Of a stretch of 64,000 nucleotides of DNA, positions 32,891 through 41,283 are shown piece by piece. The stretch spans positions 808,501-872,500 of the forward strand of contig NQOF01000001.1 of assembly GCA_002270465.1 (NCBI GenBank), read 5' to 3'. The DNA is from Blautia hominis (GTDB taxonomy: Bacteria > Bacillota > Clostridia > Lachnospirales > Lachnospiraceae). The notes under the pieces are model-generated. The model saw only the letters and a program-made list of their open reading frames with translations, was not told the origin of the DNA and searched no databases. The position numbers were made by a program, and so were the translations under genes. Each line of letters begins with the position of its first letter. Within the stretch, counting starts at the first letter, position 1.

Positions 32891-34210
32891 TCACCGGCCT
32901 TTGCGGATCCTGTCCAGATGCTCCCTGATATTCTTCTCATACCCATTTTCCGTAGGCTCATAAAACCGGCTGCCCAGTATCTCTGTAGGAAGGTACTGCT
33001 GCTCCACATAGTGGTTGGGATAATCATGGGCGTATTTATAGCCCACCCCGTGTCCCAGCTTGGCGGCCCCTTTGTAATGGGAATCCTGGAGATGCGGGGG
33101 CACGGTTGTGCGTACAGACTTCACGGACTCTGCAGCATTGAAAACCGCCATACAGGCAGCATTGCTTTTCGGTGCACTGGCTACATAGGTCACGGCCTGG
33201 GAGAGGGTGATCTGTGCCTCCGGCATTCCAAGTCGTTCCACGGCCTGGGATGCTGCCACTGCCACTACCAGTGCCTGGGGGTCTGCATTTCCCACGTCCT
33301 CTGAAGCGCATATCATGATCCTCCTGGCAATGAATTTAATATCCTCCCCTGCGTACAGCATTTTAGCCAGATAATAGACTGCCGCATCCGGGTCAGAGCC
33401 ACGCATACTTTTTATGAATGCGGAAACCGTGTCATAGTGGTTGTCCCCGGTCTTGTCATAGCGCACCACCCGCTTCTGGATACACTCGGAAGCCACATCA
33501 AGGGTCACATGGATCTTTCCGTCTGCTGCCTTTTCGGTGGTCAGCACAGCCAGCTCCAGGGCATTCAGGGCCGCCCGCGCATCCCCGCCTGCTATATCCG
33601 CCAGAAATTCCCGGGCATCTTCCTCCAGCTCCACGTCATAGCTCCCCATCCCTTTTTCCACATCTGTTGCAGCCCGGACCAGCAGCCTGCTGATATCCTC
33701 CCGCTCCAGGGGCTTCAGTTCAAAGACAATGGACCTGGAAATCAGGGCACTGTTGACCTCAAAATAGGGATTTTCCGTGGTTGCACCTATGAGTATCAGA
33801 GTTCCGTCCTCCACAAAAGGCAGAAGGTAATCCTGCTGTCCTTTATTGAAGCGGTGTATCTCGTCAATAAAGAGAATGGTCTTCTTCCCGTACATGCCCA
33901 GATAGTCCTGGGCTTTTTTCACTACTTCCTCCATGTCCTTTTTTCCCGCAACCGTTGCGTTCATCTGCTGGAACTGGGCGCTGGTGGTGTTGGCAATAAC
34001 CTTTGCCAGTGTTGTCTTTCCCGTACCCGGAGGTCCGTAGAAAAGTACACTTCCCAGTTTGTCCGCCTTGATGGCACGGTAAAGCAGTTTCCCTTTACCG
34101 ATGATATGCTCCTGCCCCACCACCTCTTCCAGCGTTGTGGGGCGCATCCTGGAGGCCAGGGGAGACTCATTCTCCAGAGTCTGTTCTTTCATATAATCAA
34201 ATAGATCCAT
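32891..34210 (-). CDS. rarA: Replication-associated recombination protein A (RarA/MgsA)
   Basis: 439-residue AAA+ ATPase acting at stalled replication forks, related to clamp loaders. Walker A GPPGTGKTTLAK, Walker B ILFIDEIHRFNKGQQ, and sensor GATTENPYFEVN are visible, and the tetramerisation/C-terminal region ends in the conserved YKYAHDYPNHYVEQQYLP. It follows the polysaccharide deacetylase gene by 9 bases on the same strand. AGGAG ribosome site. Confidence 0.95.
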   Translation of the reverse strand: MDLFDYMKEQTLENESPLASRMRPTTLEEVVGQEHIIGKGKLLYRAIKADKLGSVLFYGPPGTGKTTLAKVIANTTSAQFQQMNATVAGKKDMEEVVKKAQDYLGMYGKKTILFIDEIHRFNKGQQDYLLPFVEDGTLILIGATTENPYFEVNSALISRSIVFELKPLEREDISRLLVRAATDVEKGMGSYDVELEEDAREFLADIAGGDARAALNALELAVLTTEKAADGKIHVTLDVASECIQKRVVRYDKTGDNHYDTVSAFIKSMRGSDPDAAVYYLAKMLYAGEDIKFIARRIMICASEDVGNADPQALVVAVAASQAVERLGMPEAQITLSQAVTYVASAPKSNAACMAVFNAAESVKSVRTTVPPHLQDSHYKGAAKLGHGVGYKYAHDYPNHYVEQQYLPTEILGSRFYEPTENGYEKNIREHLDRIRKGR

Positions 34211-34219
34211 TATTTTCTC

Positions 34220-34906
34220 CTATTCCAGCAACAGTTCATCCACTGTCACAAATTGGTACCCTTCCTCTGTAAGCGTATCCACTATCTGCAGAGCGGCTTC
34301 CACAGAGGTGTCAAATATATCGTGCATTAAAATAATATCACCTTCCCCCACATCTTTCACTACCCTTTTTACAATTTTTTCAGTATTTTGCGTTTTCCAG
34401 TCCAGGGAGTCCACATTCCAGGATACCGGAATCATGGTGATACAGAAATCTAGGTTCTTTTTCCACGAACCGTAGGGCGGACGGACAAAGGAAGAATAGG
34501 TGCCTGTGGTTTCATATATCTTATTGCAGCCTTTTAACACCTCATCCCTGGCCTTGGATTCGGATAATTTATTAAGCTGCACATGATTGTAGGTGTGGCT
34601 GCCGATCAGATGTCCCTCCTCCTGGATCCGGTTGACCAGCTCCTCATTTCCTTCTATATTTTTTCCAATCAAAAAAAAGGTGGCATGGATACCACGTTCT
34701 TTCAGACCGTCCAGAAGCTTCGGGGTATAGACCGGATGCGGCCCGTCGTCAAAAGTCAGCGCAATCTTTGGGTGTTCCTCATCCGACAGTTCCCCCACTG
34801 TCTGTATATTCAGCTCTGAAAAAGAATCCGTGCTGTATTTCAGTGCTGCCGCTGCTGTCAGAACCAGAAGGACTGCCAGGCAGAGCCATATTTTATTTTT
34901 GCTCAT
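34220..34906 (-). CDS. Polysaccharide deacetylase (NodB family), membrane-anchored
   Basis: 228-residue protein with an N-terminal membrane anchor (about residues 5-22, WLCLAVLLVLTAAAALK) and a NodB deacetylase domain. Motifs: LTFDDGPH (catalytic Asp and metal Asp), SHTYNHV (metal His pair), RPPYGSW and the late LMHDI. It probably removes acetyl groups from peptidoglycan or a cell-surface glycan outside the membrane. Encoded upstream of rarA, likely cotranscribed, without functional link. Confidence 0.92.
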   Translation of the reverse strand: MSKNKIWLCLAVLLVLTAAAALKYSTDSFSELNIQTVGELSDEEHPKIALTFDDGPHPVYTPKLLDGLKERGIHATFFLIGKNIEGNEELVNRIQEEGHLIGSHTYNHVQLNKLSESKARDEVLKGCNKIYETTGTYSSFVRPPYGSWKKNLDFCITMIPVSWNVDSLDWKTQNTEKIVKRVVKDVGEGDIILMHDIFDTSVEAALQIVDTLTEEGYQFVTVDELLLE

Positions 34907-35068
34907 ATTGCAACTCCGGCCATACTGTTCCTTCTATTTATATGTATAGAATTTGGTGAAAAGACTTTCTCTTCCCAGGTCAATATGATAAAATATCCAA
35001 ATAATGATTTTATCACGTTCATGAAGGCCGAAGAAACGTTTATCCAGGCCGAGGGAGGGATCTTTGAC

Positions 35069-35659
35069 ATGACATTTGACGTATTATCTTCACTGGCTGT
35101 CTACGCCCTGGTGACAGGCTGGTCGCCCGGACCTAATAATGTACTGCTGCTGAGTACCACAGGACAATTCGGACTGAAACGGAGTATGAAACTGATCACC
35201 GGTATATGGACCGGTTTTTTGACCATTATGCTTCTGTGTGCAGTCTTCAGCGTAGGGCTTGGCCGGCTGCTGCCCGGAGTGGTCCCCTATCTGAAATACA
35301 TAGGCGCAGCTTATATCCTGTATCTGGCGTTTACCGTTCTCAAAAGAAAGCCTGTCCGCGCTGATGACGGCACGGGAAAAGACCCTTCCTTCGTCTCCGG
35401 CTTCCTGCTGCAGTTTATCAATGTGAAAGTCATCCTGTACGGCATCTCTGCCCTGAGCAGCTATGTTCTTCCATACGAGAGTAGTGTCCCGGCGCTGATT
35501 TTCTTTGCTTTTTTTCTGACCTTTTTCGGTGCCACGGGAAATCTGGTCTGGGCCTTGATCGGAAGTATCTTCCAAAAATGGTACAACAAATATTATATGG
35601 CATTTAATATTGTCATAGCTTTGCTGCTTGTCCGCTGCTCTGTAAAGCTGATTCTGTAA
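35069..35659 (+). CDS. LysE/RhtB-family amino acid exporter
   Basis: 196-residue membrane protein with about six helices; the N-terminal GWSPGPNNVLLLSTTGQFG is the family signature, as are FLLQFINVKVILYG and the C-terminal IVIALLLVRCSVKLIL. It exports amino acids or related compounds. The start at 35069 follows GGGAGGG; earlier in-frame codons lack a site. A perfect inverted repeat, TGATAAAAT/ATTTTATCA (34986-35015), lies upstream and may be an operator. Confidence 0.9.
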   Translation: MTFDVLSSLAVYALVTGWSPGPNNVLLLSTTGQFGLKRSMKLITGIWTGFLTIMLLCAVFSVGLGRLLPGVVPYLKYIGAAYILYLAFTVLKRKPVRADDGTGKDPSFVSGFLLQFINVKVILYGISALSSYVLPYESSVPALIFFAFFLTFFGATGNLVWALIGSIFQKWYNKYYMAFNIVIALLLVRCSVKLIL

Positions 35660-35725
35660 AACAATTTACCAAAACATTTTATCTCTGCCGGCATCTCCTT
35701 CCTTTTCATGAGCAGAGCAAAACTG

Positions 35726-35780
35726 CCGCAGGTGCGGCTTCCCTTTCCGGGATGCAGGCACCAGCGGCAGTTCTTATTTT
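35726..35780. terminator. Bidirectional terminator between lysE-like and TRAP genes
   Basis: AACTGCCGC and GCGGCAGTT enclose a smaller hairpin; TTCTTATTTTT follows on the plus strand and A/T-rich sequence on the other. Confidence 0.7.
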
Positions 35781-35783
35781 TCG

Positions 35784-38700
35784 TTATTTAAAAGCATTGA
35801 CTAAATCTTCGCCGTCATCATATCCCTGTGATCTCAGTTCTTTGATAAACCACGCATCGATCCCGTCAACTGCTTTTTTGAAGGAATCAATATCCAGATC
35901 ATCATAAGCCGTCACGTCCATACCATTTTCTGTCTGCCAGCGGTTCAGGATCTCATCATCCCCGGCACGGTTGATCTCACGTTCATACCGGACAGCCTTC
36001 TGTCCGATCTCGTCCACAACCTCCTGCTGCTGGGGAGTCAGTTTGTCATAGACTTCCTGGTTGATGCCAAAGAACAGGCAGTCATAGTTGGCGTTCCACA
36101 GGGAACCGTATTTCTGTACCTCCTGGACACTGGCCGCGTCGATGGCGGGAAGGGGATTTTCCTGTCCCTCCACCGTGTTCTGCTGCAGGGCTGTGTAAGT
36201 CTCAGACCAGTTCATATTGGTGGCGTCAGCCCCCCACCGCTTGTAGCACTCCATCAGCAGGTTGGAACCTGCCACACGGATCTTCAGGCCCTTCATATCA
36301 TCCACGGATCTTACTTCCCTGACAGAGTTGGTGAGCTGGCGGAATCCGTTCTCCGCCATGCCCATGCAATGTACACCGTACCCCTCCAGGATTTCCTTCA
36401 TCTTCTCACCGGCTGCCCCGTCCAGCTTGGCATCCGCATCCTCCACAGAATCGAAAAGGAAGGGCAGGGACACCACATTGAAGCGCGGGTCAAAGGCAGA
36501 ATAGATCAGGTTGGAGTGCATGGATATCTGTACCGGGTCACCGTTCATCAGGGCCTGAATGCCCTCTGACTGGTTTCCATTGGTGAGCTGATCTGCTGCG
36601 TAGACATTCACATGGATCTTACCGCCTGTGGCCTCTTCCATCATTTCACCAAATTTGCGTCCCGCCTCGGCCCAGGTGCTGGTCTCTGTGGTGGAGCAGG
36701 CAAAGTTCCAGGTCTGCTCTTCCCAGGCAAGGTCGCTTCTGTCCTCCACCTGATAGGCGTCTGATGTTTTGGCGGCAAAGGCTTCGATCAGCTCTTTCAC
36801 CTCCTCTTCATCATATCCTTCACTGACCAGTTCCTCCTGATACCACTGCGGAATGTCCGCTACGGCTTCTTTAAAGGAATCAATATCAAGGTCCTCATAG
36901 GCTGTGATCTCCACACCGTTCTGCTCTGTCCAGCGCTCTTTGATCTCATCATCGCCGGAGCGGTTAATATGGCGCTCATAATCAACCGCCTTTTTACCTG
37001 CCTCGTCCACTACTTTCTGCTGTTTGGGTGTCAGGCTGCTGTAGAGTTCCTCGTTGATACAAAAGAACAGGCAGTCATAATTGGCATTCCACATGGAGCA
37101 GTATTTCTGCACCTCCTGGACACTGGCCGCATCAATTGCCGGAAGCGGATTCTCCTGGCCTTCCACCGTGTTCTGCTGCAGAGCCGTATAGGTCTCGGAC
37201 CAGTTCATATTGGTGGCGTCAGCGCCCCATCTCTTGTAGCATTCCATCAGCAGATTGGAACCTGCCACACGGATCTTCAGATTTTTCATATCATCTGCGG
37301 TTTTCACTTCCCTGACAGAGTTGGTGAGCTGGCGGAAACCGTTCTCTGCCATACCCATGCAGTGCAGCCCGTATTCCTCCAGAAGGGCATTCAGCTTCTC
37401 TCCTGCCTCACCGTCCAGCCTGGCATCCGCATCTTCCACAGAATCAAAGATGAAGGGCAGGGATACCACATTAAACCGCGGGTCAAAAGCAGAATAAATC
37501 AGATTGGAATGCATGGAAATCTGTACCGGGTCGCCGTTCATCAAAGCCTGGATGCCCTCTGACTGGTTTCCATTGGTAAGCTGGTCGGCAGCGTAGACAT
37601 TCACATGTACTTTTCCGCCTGTTGCTTTTTCCATCAGCTTTCCGAACTGTTCCCCGGCTTTTGCCCACGTGCTCGTCTCTGTGGTAGAACAGGCAAAGTT
37701 CCAGGTCTGTTCTTCCCAGCCCAAGTCACTGTAGTCACCGATCTCATTGTAATCTTCAGAGCTGTTGTCTCCCGCTGTGCTGCCTGTATTGTCCTTCAGC
37801 TTGGAGGTTCCCGTATAAGAGCTTCCGGCAAACGCTTTCGGCAGACACACAGAGATCTGCGGAATGTATGTGACCAGCAGCAGCACAGCTACACTGGCCG
37901 CTATCATAGGCACAACCGCCCTGGAGATCTGCTGCAGGCTGACTTCCAGTCCTTTTTTGATCTTAATACTGATAGCGACAAACAGATTGACACCCACAGG
38001 CGGCGTTACCTGACCGATTGCCAAGTTGACCGTTGCCAGTATACCGAAGGCTACCAGATCATATCCCAGAGCCTTGCAGACCGGCAGCATAATGGGAATA
38101 AATATGTACATAGCGGAATTGGCGTCAATAAAGCATCCCGCAATAAGGAAGATCACATTCACGATCAGAAGGAAAATAAACTGATTGTGGGCCACACTGC
38201 CCAGCAGCTCGGATGCCGCCTGGGAGATACCGAACTTTGTGCAGACAAAGGAAAACAGGGACGCACAAGCCACGATAAGCATGATACCGCCGGTAGTCTT
38301 GGCTGATTCCACGAAAATGTCGATCAAATCCCTGAATTTTACTTCCCTGTAAATGACCATACCCACAAAAAGACCGTATACCACAGAGACAGCAGCCGCC
38401 TCCGTAGGCGTGAATATACCGCCGTAGATACCGCCCAGGATGATGACCGGCATCAAGAAGCCCCAGAACGCATCGCCAAACGCGCGGAGCCTCTCCCCCC
38501 AGGTCGCCTTTTTTGTGGTAGGCTGGATGCCTTTTCTGCGTACCTCGATCATGATGACAAGGATCAGCGCAAGTCCCATGAGGATACCCGGCAGGATCCC
38601 CCCTGCAAACATATCCGCAATAGATACGCCTGTAATGGAAGCATAAACCACAAATGCAATACTGGGTGGTATGACAATGGCTATGGAACTGGACGTTGCC

Positions 38701-39119
38701 ATCATAGCCGTGGAAAACGGTGCGGAGAACCCTCCCTCCTCCACCATGGCAGGAATTAAGACTGCGCCCAGCGCCGCCACCGTAGCTGGACCGGAACCGG
38801 AAATAGCGCCGAAGAAGCAGGCTACAATAACGCACACAATTGCGATGCCGCCTCTTCTGTGTCCCACACAGGTATTGACAAACTTAATGAGACGTTTGGA
38901 GATTCCGGCCTTGGCCATGATATTTCCCGACAAGACAAAAAACGGGATCGCCAGCAGCAGGAATTTGCTGATGCCGGAATACATATTGGTAGCCACGATC
39001 GTCAGGGATGTGCCAGAGTACAGGATCGCACACACAGAGGACAGGCCCAGACAGATAGCGATCGGAACATTGAGGATCAAGAAAATAAAAAAAGATATAA
39101 ATAAAACCGCACTTACCAC
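35784..39119 (-). CDS. TRAP transporter large permease fused to two tandem DctP-type binding domains
   Basis: 1111-residue triple fusion. Residues about 1-430 are a DctM large membrane subunit (starts with hydrophobic FISFFIFLILNVPIAICLG; contains GPATVAALGAVLIPAM and GQVTPPVGVNLFVA). After a Ser/Gly/Asp-rich linker come two DctP domains, about 465-785 and 790-1111, highly similar to each other, sharing for example WEEQTWNFACSTTETSTWA and NTVEGQENPLPAIDAA. The conserved LKIRVAGSNL carries the arginine that normally binds the substrate carboxylate. TRAP systems import organic acids with Na+; binding proteins are usually separate and soluble. The GTG start follows the dctQ stop directly, with GGGGGAGG upstream. 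Topology puts the C-terminus outside the cell, as required. The substrate is unknown. Confidence 0.92.
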   Translation of the reverse strand: MVSAVLFISFFIFLILNVPIAICLGLSSVCAILYSGTSLTIVATNMYSGISKFLLLAIPFFVLSGNIMAKAGISKRLIKFVNTCVGHRRGGIAIVCVIVACFFGAISGSGPATVAALGAVLIPAMVEEGGFSAPFSTAMMATSSSIAIVIPPSIAFVVYASITGVSIADMFAGGILPGILMGLALILVIMIEVRRKGIQPTTKKATWGERLRAFGDAFWGFLMPVIILGGIYGGIFTPTEAAAVSVVYGLFVGMVIYREVKFRDLIDIFVESAKTTGGIMLIVACASLFSFVCTKFGISQAASELLGSVAHNQFIFLLIVNVIFLIAGCFIDANSAMYIFIPIMLPVCKALGYDLVAFGILATVNLAIGQVTPPVGVNLFVAISIKIKKGLEVSLQQISRAVVPMIAASVAVLLLVTYIPQISVCLPKAFAGSSYTGTSKLKDNTGSTAGDNSSEDYNEIGDYSDLGWEEQTWNFACSTTETSTWAKAGEQFGKLMEKATGGKVHVNVYAADQLTNGNQSEGIQALMNGDPVQISMHSNLIYSAFDPRFNVVSLPFIFDSVEDADARLDGEAGEKLNALLEEYGLHCMGMAENGFRQLTNSVREVKTADDMKNLKIRVAGSNLLMECYKRWGADATNMNWSETYTALQQNTVEGQENPLPAIDAASVQEVQKYCSMWNANYDCLFFCINEELYSSLTPKQQKVVDEAGKKAVDYERHINRSGDDEIKERWTEQNGVEITAYEDLDIDSFKEAVADIPQWYQEELVSEGYDEEEVKELIEAFAAKTSDAYQVEDRSDLAWEEQTWNFACSTTETSTWAEAGRKFGEMMEEATGGKIHVNVYAADQLTNGNQSEGIQALMNGDPVQISMHSNLIYSAFDPRFNVVSLPFLFDSVEDADAKLDGAAGEKMKEILEGYGVHCMGMAENGFRQLTNSVREVRSVDDMKGLKIRVAGSNLLMECYKRWGADATNMNWSETYTALQQNTVEGQENPLPAIDAASVQEVQKYGSLWNANYDCLFFGINQEVYDKLTPQQQEVVDEIGQKAVRYEREINRAGDDEILNRWQTENGMDVTAYDDLDIDSFKKAVDGIDAWFIKELRSQGYDDGEDLVNAFK

Positions 39120-39626
39120 TTATGCCTCCCCCTTTCTCTTAACAAACTTAAAATCCGTGCAGAAATCAATACAGTATTCCACAAAATGCAGGATCATGAA
39201 GACTGCGCCAATAGGCACAAAGGACCAGAAGATCCATTCCGGCCAGTTCAGCACATAGGTCCTCTTTCCATTGGCAAGCTGTGTCAGCACCTTGTCCATA
39301 CCGTACCGAAACAGTATGACCGTAAATACCACAGAGAGCACTGTCACAAGAATGACCATGGGCTTCTTTGTCTTCTTTGGCAGCCTGTCCGTAACCAGCG
39401 TCAGGCTTACCAGCTCTCCTTCCCGGCAGGCCAGAGCCGCTGCCATGAGTGTGATCAGTACAAAGACTGCCACCACCAGCTCTTCCGTAAATGACCAGGA
39501 GCGGTGTATCACCTTCCTGGAAAATACATTTCCCACGGTCAGGACCAGAATCAGCAGTGTGGATGCCGCCAGGATCAGCTTCTCAGCCGAAGCCAGTACA
39601 TCCATGATTTTTTTGTAGACTTTCAT
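39120..39626 (-). CDS. TRAP transporter small permease subunit (DctQ)
   Basis: 168-residue membrane protein with four helices; the family signature ITLMAAALACREGELVSLTL and the WSFVPIGAVFMILHF segment are visible. It completes the TRAP transporter encoded immediately downstream. Start at 39624-39626 follows GAGGAGG; the longer frame has no site. Its stop codon abuts the GTG of the fused gene. Confidence 0.9.
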   Translation of the reverse strand: MKVYKKIMDVLASAEKLILAASTLLILVLTVGNVFSRKVIHRSWSFTEELVVAVFVLITLMAAALACREGELVSLTLVTDRLPKKTKKPMVILVTVLSVVFTVILFRYGMDKVLTQLANGKRTYVLNWPEWIFWSFVPIGAVFMILHFVEYCIDFCTDFKFVKRKGEA

Positions 39627-39699
39627 CCTTTTTCCTCCTCTTTTATAACAGACATAAAAACTCGGCACACATCTGCCCGTGCAGCGCGTACATTCAGCG

Positions 39700-39748
39700 C
39701 ATAGAAAAACCGCTGCCTCGGGATTAGACCTTTGGGCAGCGGCCATAT
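39700..39748 (-). terminator. Terminator after rplT
   Basis: CCGCTGCCC and GGCAGCGG stem followed by TTTTTC on the minus strand; separates the ribosomal operon from the TRAP genes. Confidence 0.75.
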
Positions 39749-39760
39749 GTTCCATACGAG

Positions 39761-40117
39761 TTAGGCGATTTTGGATTTAGCCAGCTCTGCCAGTGTTGCA
39801 AAGCCTTCTGCATCGTTGATAGCCATATCAGCCAGAACTTTTCTGTTCAGGTCAATGTTAGCCAGCTTTATGCCGTACATGAATTTGCTGTAAGACAGAC
39901 CATTCATTCTTGCTGCAGCGTTGATACGTGCGATCCATAACTGTCTAAACTGACGTTTTTTCTGCTTTCTTCCTGCATAGGAGCTAGCCAGTGCTCTCAT
40001 AACAGACTGTTTTGCAACTCTGTACTGTTTGGAACGTGCTCCTCTGTAACCTTTCGCCAGCTTTAATACTCTATTGTGTTTTTTCTTAGCGTTTAATCCG
40101 CCTTTAATTCTTGCCAT
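39761..40117 (-). CDS. rplT: 50S ribosomal protein L20
   Basis: 118-residue L20, a large-subunit assembly protein; in Bacillus it also represses its own operon. The sequence begins [20 protein letters not shown] and ends in the usual [10 protein letters not shown]-like tail. Last gene of the infC-rpmI-rplT operon, spacing 36 bases from rpmI. Confidence 0.98.
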   Translation of the reverse strand: MARIKGGLNAKKKHNRVLKLAKGYRGARSKQYRVAKQSVMRALASSYAGRKQKKRQFRQLWIARINAAARMNGLSYSKFMYGIKLANIDLNRKVLADMAINDAEGFATLAELAKSKIA

Positions 40118-40153
40118 TCTTGATTTCCTCCTATTTTAGAACCTATCCGATAA

Positions 40154-40351
40154 TTAGATGTATGGTAAAATTTTCTTGATTGCTTTTACATTGCTTGCAT
40201 CTGTGATAGCTGCTTTTCTCAGGTTTCTCTTTCTCTTCTGAGATTTCTTTGTTAAGATATGGCTCTTATAGGCTTTGTTTCTCTTTAATAATCCTGTACC
40301 TGTTTTTTTGAAGCGCTTAGCAGCAGCTTTCGTTGTTTTCATTTTTGGCAT
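40154..40351 (-). CDS. rpmI: 50S ribosomal protein L35
   Basis: 65-residue L35, beginning [20 protein letters not shown] and ending IKKILPYI as expected. Lies between infC and rplT in the conserved order. Confidence 0.98.
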   Translation of the reverse strand: MPKMKTTKAAAKRFKKTGTGLLKRNKAYKSHILTKKSQKRKRNLRKAAITDASNVKAIKKILPYI

Positions 40352-40388
40352 GTTTGTATTCCTCCTTAGACTCTTTTCGTGAACGTGT

Positions 40389-40895
40389 TTAACGTTTTTC
40401 TGTCAAATACATGGTCATTGTCCGGCCTTCCACCTTTGGTGCTTTCTCGATCACCGCGATATCAGCTACAGACTCTGCAAACTCATCAAGGATGTGTTTA
40501 CTCTTATACATATGTGCCATCTCTCTTCCGCGGAAACGTAAAGTCACTTTAACTTTATTTCCCTTGGTTAAAAATTTTCTGGCATTATTGACCTTGGTGT
40601 TCAGGTCGTTTTCCTCAATATTAGGGGACAAACGCACTTCCTTAATCTCTATGGTTTTCTGTTTCCTCTTAGCTTCCTTTTCTTTCTGCGCTAATTCGTA
40701 CCTGTACTTACCATAATCGATAATTTTGCAAACGGGCGGTTTTGCAGTCGGAGCAATCTTAACAAGGTCAAGCCCTGCCTCCATTGCCTGTTTCTGCGCA
40801 TCTCTGGCAGACATGATTCCAAGCTGTTCGCCGTTGGCGCCGATCAGACGTACCTCTTTGTCTCTGATTTGTTCATTGATCATTAAATCGCTAAT
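40389..40895 (-). CDS. infC: Translation initiation factor IF-3 with ATT start codon
   Basis: 168-residue IF-3: binds the 30S subunit and checks start-codon choice. N-domain [20 protein letters not shown] and C-domain [19 protein letters not shown] are clear. The first ATG in frame (40881-40883) is 19 bases from the only ribosome site, GGAGGTG. An in-frame ATT at 40893-40895 lies exactly 7 bases from it and gives MSDLMINEQ, so I place the start there. A rare AUU start for infC is well known in E. coli, where IF-3 discriminates against it and limits its own synthesis. Autoregulation by the same logic is likely here. Confidence 0.93.
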   Translation of the reverse strand: MSDLMINEQIRDKEVRLIGANGEQLGIMSARDAQKQAMEAGLDLVKIAPTAKPPVCKIIDYGKYRYELAQKEKEAKRKQKTIEIKEVRLSPNIEENDLNTKVNNARKFLTKGNKVKVTLRFRGREMAHMYKSKHILDEFAESVADIAVIEKAPKVEGRTMTMYLTEKR

Positions 40896-41128
40896 TGTAG
40901 TGCACCTCCATAATATTGATAAAACACTCTGTTATTGGCCGGTCAGGCGGCCCCACCTCATAAAACATCCTGAAAGAAACAAGAAAAAAATGGATAGACG
41001 ACAATCGACTATCCACACATATCCGCATAAAGAAAACGCTGAAGGCGCTTCGTTTATTACCGTATTAACCATAGTCACGCGATTGTGCTAGGGTGAGAGT
41101 GGATACTCTGCTTTCTTTTTCTTCAGAC
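40896..41128 (-). promoter_or_regulatory. infC operon leader with attenuator hairpin
   Basis: About 235 bases of untranslated leader. A hairpin GGATAGTCG/CGTCTATCC followed by TTTTTTTCTTG (about 40985-41015) is a terminator; upstream sequence around 41030-41090 could form an alternative fold. L20/IF-3 leaders that control this operon are known in Firmicutes, so an L20-type attenuator is likely (inference). Confidence 0.6.
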
Positions 41129-41134
41129 TAGGTA

Positions 41135-41163
41135 AGTTTAACACAGCTATTTCACCGCGTCAA
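41135..41163 (-). promoter_or_regulatory. Promoter of infC-rpmI-rplT
   Basis: TTGACG (41158-41163), 17-base spacer, TAAACT (41135-41140) on the minus strand, giving the leader described above. Confidence 0.6.
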
Positions 41164-41204
41164 GTATAAAATATAAATTTGTTTATAATTTTATAAGAAA
41201 ATTC

Positions 41205-41233
41205 TTGTCTTTTTTCTGAAAAAATGGCATAAT
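41205..41233 (+). promoter_or_regulatory. Promoter of the Na+-symporter gene
   Basis: TTGTCT (41205-41210), 17-base spacer, CATAAT (41228-41233), about 50 bases before the start codon. Confidence 0.5.
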
Positions 41234-41283
41234 GTTTCAATACAACAAAAGATGCGAAAAGCATCGAAAAAAGGGAGAGAATC

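Noticed and set aside
32643-32894. Minus-strand frame across the DUF4364/rarA gap
   Set aside because: It overlaps the DUF4364 coding region on the opposite strand and has no ribosome site or recognisable protein features.
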